9,829 nt of DNA from Acidobacteriota bacterium (GTDB lineage: Bacteria; Acidobacteriota; Terriglobia; Terriglobales; Acidobacteriaceae), in the NCBI GenBank assembly GCA_003225615.1, contig QIAS01000301.1:5754-15582 (forward strand), given 5' to 3'. Shown here one piece after another: positions 7,189 to 9,829 of the stretch. The translations under genes and the position numbers were made by a program. The notes under the pieces were generated by a model that was not told where the DNA came from, did not search any database, and worked only from the letters and a program-made list of their open reading frames with translations. Positions within the stretch are counted from its first letter, which is position 1. The number at the start of each line of letters is the position of its first letter.

Positions 7189-7267
7189 AACAAAACGGCT
7201 TCGGTGGGAGCCCCAAAAATCGGGCTAAACAGGGAGGCGGGACGCGTCGTGAAGATCGTGGTTCAGG

Positions 7268-7283
7268 AAGTTGTTTCCAACTT
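7268..7283 (-). other. 6-bp hairpin with a GNRA-type loop on the minus strand
   Basis: AAGTTG (7268-7273) and CAACTT (7278-7283) are perfect complements around a 4-nt loop. Read on the minus strand the loop is GAAA, a GNRA tetraloop, which is common in structured RNAs. It would lie about 210 nt beyond the asnB stop in a readthrough transcript. Confidence 0.35.
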
Positions 7284-7345
7284 GTTCCCGAAAGCCAGAA
7301 TGCGGGTTGGGAGCTCAGGGAAGGAGATGCGCGCAGCTTGCTTCG

Positions 7346-7377
7346 CAACCGTAAGAAGAAAGGTCACTTACGGATTG
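7346..7377. other. 10-bp stem with a single bulge
   Basis: CCGTAAG (7349-7355) and CTTACGG (7367-7373) form a perfect 7-bp stem with an 11-nt loop. CAA (7346-7348) and TTG (7375-7377) extend it by three pairs around one bulged A (7374). It is symmetric enough to form on either strand; no T-tract adjoins it. Confidence 0.4.
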
Positions 7378-7462
7378 TTCCGCGAGCGGCAAAATGGTTG
7401 TGGGAATGGAACCAGTTTGAACCCCAGCGCACTGCGAATTTGTTTCGCTGATAAAGAAATTT

Positions 7463-7478
7463 CCAAGCATTCACTTGG
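7463..7478 (-). terminator. Weak candidate terminator for asnB
   Basis: On the minus strand, CCAAG and CTTGG form a 5-bp stem with a 6-nt loop, starting 11 nt after the asnB stop, and are followed by the T-rich run AAATTTCTTT. The stem is short for an intrinsic terminator, so this is only a candidate. Confidence 0.3.
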
Positions 7479-7489
7479 GGCCCTGCAAC

Positions 7490-9373
7490 TCAGTTTTGAA
7501 CGAGCACGCGAGCTGAATGATCAGGAATGATGGTTTTGTGGGCATCAAAGACCTTTTCCGCCCAAATCTCGGCAATCAGAACTCGCGCAATGTCTGAGGA
7601 TGTGATCGAGTGGCCGCCTAGAAATTGCTCGTAATACCCCAGGAACTCTTTGTCATCCAAGATACCGAGCTTTGCCAAAGTACTCCCCCGAAATCGTTGC
7701 CGGACTATTGGAACAAGGTCGCGCTTGAGCCAGAGTTCTTCTGGCACCAAGAAGCCTTGCTTGTCGCGCCTCCATCGGAGTGCGGCAGGCATTTCGGGAA
7801 GCGCGGCGCGCAGAATGTATTTGGTCCAGCCGCTATGTATCTTTAGTTCAGTGGGCAGGTTCAGGGCAAAGTTGACCAATCGGTGATCCAGAAAGGGATG
7901 CCGGACTTCCAGCGAATGGGCGCCGGAATTGCGGTCTTCGTAATGGGTTAATGCGGGGACCGAGAACCTGGATATATCCGCTATCTGTCGCGACCGTATG
8001 TCATCGCACTGCCAGATTGGCACCGGCACGTTGTTGCGCAGCATGGTTCGCCAGATGCCCTTGCGATTGTGTTGCATGTATCGGCGCGCCTCGGAAACCC
8101 GGAACTGGCTCACTGCCGTGCGGTGCAAAACACTTCTGGCGAGTAGTGACATGGCGTGCACATATTTTCCCTCTTTGAACAGACGCTGTACGTGAAAGAA
8201 GAAGAACTTTAGGTATCCGAGGAGGGCCTCGTCTCCGCCCTGCCCGCTTAGCAGGACCGTAACATCATTGTCGTCCTTGATAGCCGCGAAAAGCTGATAC
8301 TGGGCGATAACACTAAAGCCGGCAAATGGCTCGTCACTGTAGTACAGCACACGTTCGAGACAATCCAACACGTCCTTTGGGCGAAACGTGATCTTGCGAT
8401 TCGGGACGCCGGTTGCGGCAATCATGTCTATATAGCGCCGTTCATCGTAACCCTCATGCTCGGAGACGATCGAGTACGTTTGCAATTGTTCTCCGCAGAC
8501 TTGTCTCACAGCAGTCGTGATCGCCGAGGAGTCAAGTCCGCCACTGAGGAGAACGCCGACCTTGACGTCGCTCCTCAAGCGCAGGCGAACGCTGTCGAAG
8601 AACAAGGCACGGAACTCCTCCACAAGCTCTTTCGAGGACGCTGAAGTTGCGTTCGGCGATTGGAAGCGCCAGTATTCCCTCTCCGTAGTGCCTGAATCCA
8701 ACGAGATAATGAGATTGGTGCCGGGCCTAATGCGGCTGATGCCGCAGAAAAAGGTCTCCACTTCGTGATCGAGTAGGCCTTGTGCCAGGTACGATGCCAT
8801 GGAACTCGAATTGAGTTCGCGGGTAGGCAGGATCGGCAATAACTGCTTGATCTCGCTGGCGAAATAGATCTCACCCTTCGTCTTGCAGACGTAAAGCGGC
8901 TTGATAGAAAAACGATCTCGGCTCAATACGATCTTACGGGCAGCAAGGTCCACGATGGCGAATGCCCACATGCCATTTAAGCGATCGAATCCCTCCTCAC
9001 CATACTCGCTGTAAACGTGCAGAATGACCTCAGTATCAGTTCCAGTCTTGAAAATATGGCCACGAGCTTCTAATTCACGGCGCAGCTCAACGTAATTGAA
9101 GATCTCACCGTTGTACGTAATCCAAATTCCATTGCCATCGGACATCGGCTGATGCCCTGAAGAAGACAGGTCAATGATTGACAGCCGCCGGTTGCCGAGG
9201 AATACGTCGAACAGCTGATCTCGTCGCGAGTCATGCTGTTTGACCGTAAGGGGAACGTGGCCGCAATCATCGGGTCCGCGATACGCCACCAAGTTGGTAA
9301 GCGCGACGAACTGCTCGAAATCCGGTGCGTCAAAGAATCCGGTGGTATTAATAGCTCCAAAAATTCCACACAC
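7490..9373 (-). CDS. asnB: Asparagine synthetase, glutamine-hydrolysing
   Basis: A 627-residue cytoplasmic enzyme that makes asparagine (or amidates a related carboxylate) from aspartate, glutamine and ATP. The N-terminal class II glutaminase domain has nucleophile C2 (MCGIFGA), RGPDD at 32-36, R63 (RRLSIID), N88-G89-E90 (YNGE) and D113 (GTDTE). The synthetase domain carries the PP-loop SGGLDSS (277-283), and later EVRHPFLDHRLV, WTKYILRAALP and KQGFLVPEELW. Length matches the longer AsnB/AsnO class rather than the roughly 550-residue E. coli type. The GTG start is fixed because Cys must follow the initiator, with AAAGAGG 6 nt upstream. In RDRFSIKPLY, Ser replaces the usual Gly. Many relatives sit in polysaccharide or exosortase loci; no such partners are visible here, so plain asparagine synthesis is the default. 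Confidence 0.94.
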   Translation of the reverse strand: MCGIFGAINTTGFFDAPDFEQFVALTNLVAYRGPDDCGHVPLTVKQHDSRRDQLFDVFLGNRRLSIIDLSSSGHQPMSDGNGIWITYNGEIFNYVELRRELEARGHIFKTGTDTEVILHVYSEYGEEGFDRLNGMWAFAIVDLAARKIVLSRDRFSIKPLYVCKTKGEIYFASEIKQLLPILPTRELNSSSMASYLAQGLLDHEVETFFCGISRIRPGTNLIISLDSGTTEREYWRFQSPNATSASSKELVEEFRALFFDSVRLRLRSDVKVGVLLSGGLDSSAITTAVRQVCGEQLQTYSIVSEHEGYDERRYIDMIAATGVPNRKITFRPKDVLDCLERVLYYSDEPFAGFSVIAQYQLFAAIKDDNDVTVLLSGQGGDEALLGYLKFFFFHVQRLFKEGKYVHAMSLLARSVLHRTAVSQFRVSEARRYMQHNRKGIWRTMLRNNVPVPIWQCDDIRSRQIADISRFSVPALTHYEDRNSGAHSLEVRHPFLDHRLVNFALNLPTELKIHSGWTKYILRAALPEMPAALRWRRDKQGFLVPEELWLKRDLVPIVRQRFRGSTLAKLGILDDKEFLGYYEQFLGGHSITSSDIARVLIAEIWAEKVFDAHKTIIPDHSARVLVQN

Positions 9374-9379
9374 TTCAAG

Positions 9380-9386
9380 CCTCTTT
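9380..9386 (-). promoter_or_regulatory. Shine-Dalgarno of asnB
   Basis: On the minus strand AAAGAGG ends 6 nt before the GTG at 9373. This good spacing confirms the GTG start that places Cys at position 2. Confidence 0.7.
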
Positions 9387-9388
9387 AT

Positions 9389-9402
9389 ATGCTGTTCAGC
9401 AT
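9389..9402. promoter_or_regulatory. Perfect inverted repeat just upstream of the asnB ribosome site
   Basis: ATGCTG-TT-CAGCAT, 6-bp arms around 2 nt, lies 2 bp from the Shine-Dalgarno. If the weak promoter at 9408-9436 is used, this dyad covers about the first 13 transcribed bases. It could be an operator or a small 5' mRNA hairpin. Confidence 0.45.
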
Positions 9403-9407
9403 GGTCG

Positions 9408-9436
9408 AATATATGCTAATTGTTAGCGCCGGATAA
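9408..9436 (-). promoter_or_regulatory. Weak candidate promoter of asnB
   Basis: On the minus strand TATATT (plus 9408-9413) is a fair -10 element. The hexamer 17 bp upstream, TTATCC (plus 9431-9436), matches the -35 consensus at only three of six positions. A weak promoter that needs or tolerates a regulator would fit the dyads at this site. The start point would be near 9401. Confidence 0.35.
9415..9427. promoter_or_regulatory. Second perfect inverted repeat, in the asnB promoter spacer
   Basis: GCTAA-TTG-TTAGC, 5-bp arms around 3 nt, falls wholly inside the 17-bp spacer of the candidate asnB promoter. ATATGCT leads into both this dyad (9411-9417) and the one at 9389 (9387-9393), a 24-bp offset. 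Operator-like, but no known regulator site is recognised. Confidence 0.4.
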
Positions 9437-9526
9437 GGTGACTAAAGCCCAGGTTTTGCAGGCGTTGAGCGGAGAAGGGCAAAGGTCTTGTGTGATACGG
9501 GCTGCGTGAAGGAAGGCTGGCGATCC

Positions 9527-9560
9527 ACTCTGCTCTGAAAGCGGATTTCAGGAGCAGAGT
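9527..9560. other. 14-bp hairpin with one bulge between the edge gene and asnB
   Basis: ACTCTGCTC (9527-9535) pairs with GAGCAGAGT (9552-9560), and the inner TGAAA (9536-9540) pairs with TTTCA (9546-9550), leaving a 5-nt loop and one unpaired G (9551). It lies 55-88 nt past the stop of the minus-strand edge gene and upstream of asnB. No T-run follows on either strand, so it may be a processing or stabilising stem or a factor-dependent terminator. The rest of the 9374-9614 gap shows only the asnB control elements and a small CCTGA/TCAGG stem (9580-9599). Confidence 0.5.
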
Positions 9561-9614
9561 TCGATTTCGCAGCAGCTCCCCTGATTCAAACTCCTCAGGA
9601 TTCGCTAGGGGGGT

Positions 9615-9829
9615 TTAGATTCCTGACCCGGTCAGAGAGACTTTCTGCGGACTCTTGGGCGCATTGTCGGTAATTGCGAGACTCGCATTCCGTGTACCGG
9701 TTGCACTGGGGGTAAAGCTGACCGCGATAGTACAGCTCGCGCCGGGCGCCACCGAGCTAGCACAGTTATTTGTCTGTGCGTAGTCCGCAGCGTTTGCCCC
9801 GGTCAAGGCCATGCTGCTGATCAGCAATG
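9615..9829 (-). CDS. C-terminal fragment of an ASH/choice-of-anchor-D repeat protein (cut by window edge)
   Basis: The last 71 codons of a longer minus-strand gene whose start lies beyond the window; the frame is open to the edge, so the N-terminus here is not a true start. Visible is one immunoglobulin-like repeat: ISSMALTGANAADYAQTNNC, then SSVAPGASCTIAVSFTPSA, GTRNASLAITDN, and a terminal VSLTGSGI before TAA. The two Cys residues in NNC and SCT are the usual conserved pair, and FTP-GT-ASL-I-DNA-P is the standard pattern. Such repeats occur in tandem in large, usually secreted or surface proteins of Acidobacteriota. No sorting signal follows the last repeat. Domain call is firm; the full protein's role is unknown. 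Confidence 0.82.
   Translation of the reverse strand, partial: LLISSMALTGANAADYAQTNNCASSVAPGASCTIAVSFTPSATGTRNASLAITDNAPKSPQKVSLTGSGI

Larger units (their letters stand above)
6968..7489. other. Gene-free convergent intergenic region, rich in potential RNA structure
   Basis: 522 bp between the ends of livF (plus) and asnB (minus). Open frames on both strands exist (for example plus 7117-7530 from a TTG, and minus 7014-7262 without ATG or GTG) but have no recognisable motif or ribosome site. The stretch contains a bulged stem right after livF (6977-7004), a G-quadruplex motif and three good hairpins, listed separately. None of these has a T-run that would make it a standard intrinsic terminator. 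Confidence 0.6.

Noticed and set aside
7117..7530. 137-codon plus-strand open frame in the liv-asnB gap
   Set aside because: It starts at TTG, has no ribosome site, shows no recognisable motif and runs antisense into the well-supported end of asnB.
7490..9829. Exopolysaccharide or exosortase locus suggested by the long AsnB type
   Set aside because: No glycosyltransferase, exosortase or PEP-CTERM partner is visible; the only neighbour is a fragmentary Ig-like repeat protein.

Overview
The window looks like a piece of chromosome from a soil-type bacterium, most likely an Acidobacteriota (Terriglobia-like) genome. That placement is an inference. It rests on moderate-to-high GC coding, an acidobacterial-looking choice-of-anchor-D/ASH-type repeat with its paired cysteines at the right edge, and the style of the membrane-anchored alkaline-phosphatase-superfamily protein at the left edge. 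There are no tRNA or rRNA genes, CRISPR arrays, insertion sequences or phage genes.

Layout. (1) Positions 13-2130, plus strand: a 705-residue membrane-anchored type I phosphodiesterase / alkaline-phosphatase-superfamily enzyme. (2) 2131-2405: an intergenic control region with a very good sigma-70-type promoter (TTGTCA, 17 bp, TATTAT), a 10-bp direct repeat on either side of it, and a leader hairpin. (3) 2406-6967, plus strand: a complete, tightly packed five-gene branched-chain-amino-acid-type (HAAT) ABC importer in the order livJ-livH-livM-livG-livF. The livH/livM and livG/livF junctions overlap by 4 bp and livM/livG by 14 bp, so the cluster is almost certainly one translationally coupled operon. 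A lipoprotein captures substrate outside, LivH and LivM form the channel, and LivG and LivF hydrolyse ATP. (4) 6968-7489: 522 bp with no convincing gene between convergent transcription units, but with a perfect G-quadruplex motif and several good hairpins. (5) 7490-9373, minus strand: a full-length glutamine-hydrolysing asparagine synthetase (AsnB/AsnO-like, 627 residues). (6) 9374-9614: the asnB upstream region, with two adjacent perfect dyads and a 14-bp hairpin. (7) 9615 to the edge, minus strand: the C-terminal end of a repeat-containing, probably exported protein.

The liv operon and asnB both concern amino acids (uptake versus amide synthesis), but they are convergent and nothing shows a regulatory link. 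I do not see a clearly novel multi-gene system. The most interesting material is non-coding: the structured liv-asnB interval, the asnB operator-like dyads and the repeats around the liv promoter. At protein level the oddities are a non-canonical LivG signature region and the predicted cytoplasmic placement of the phosphodiesterase domain.
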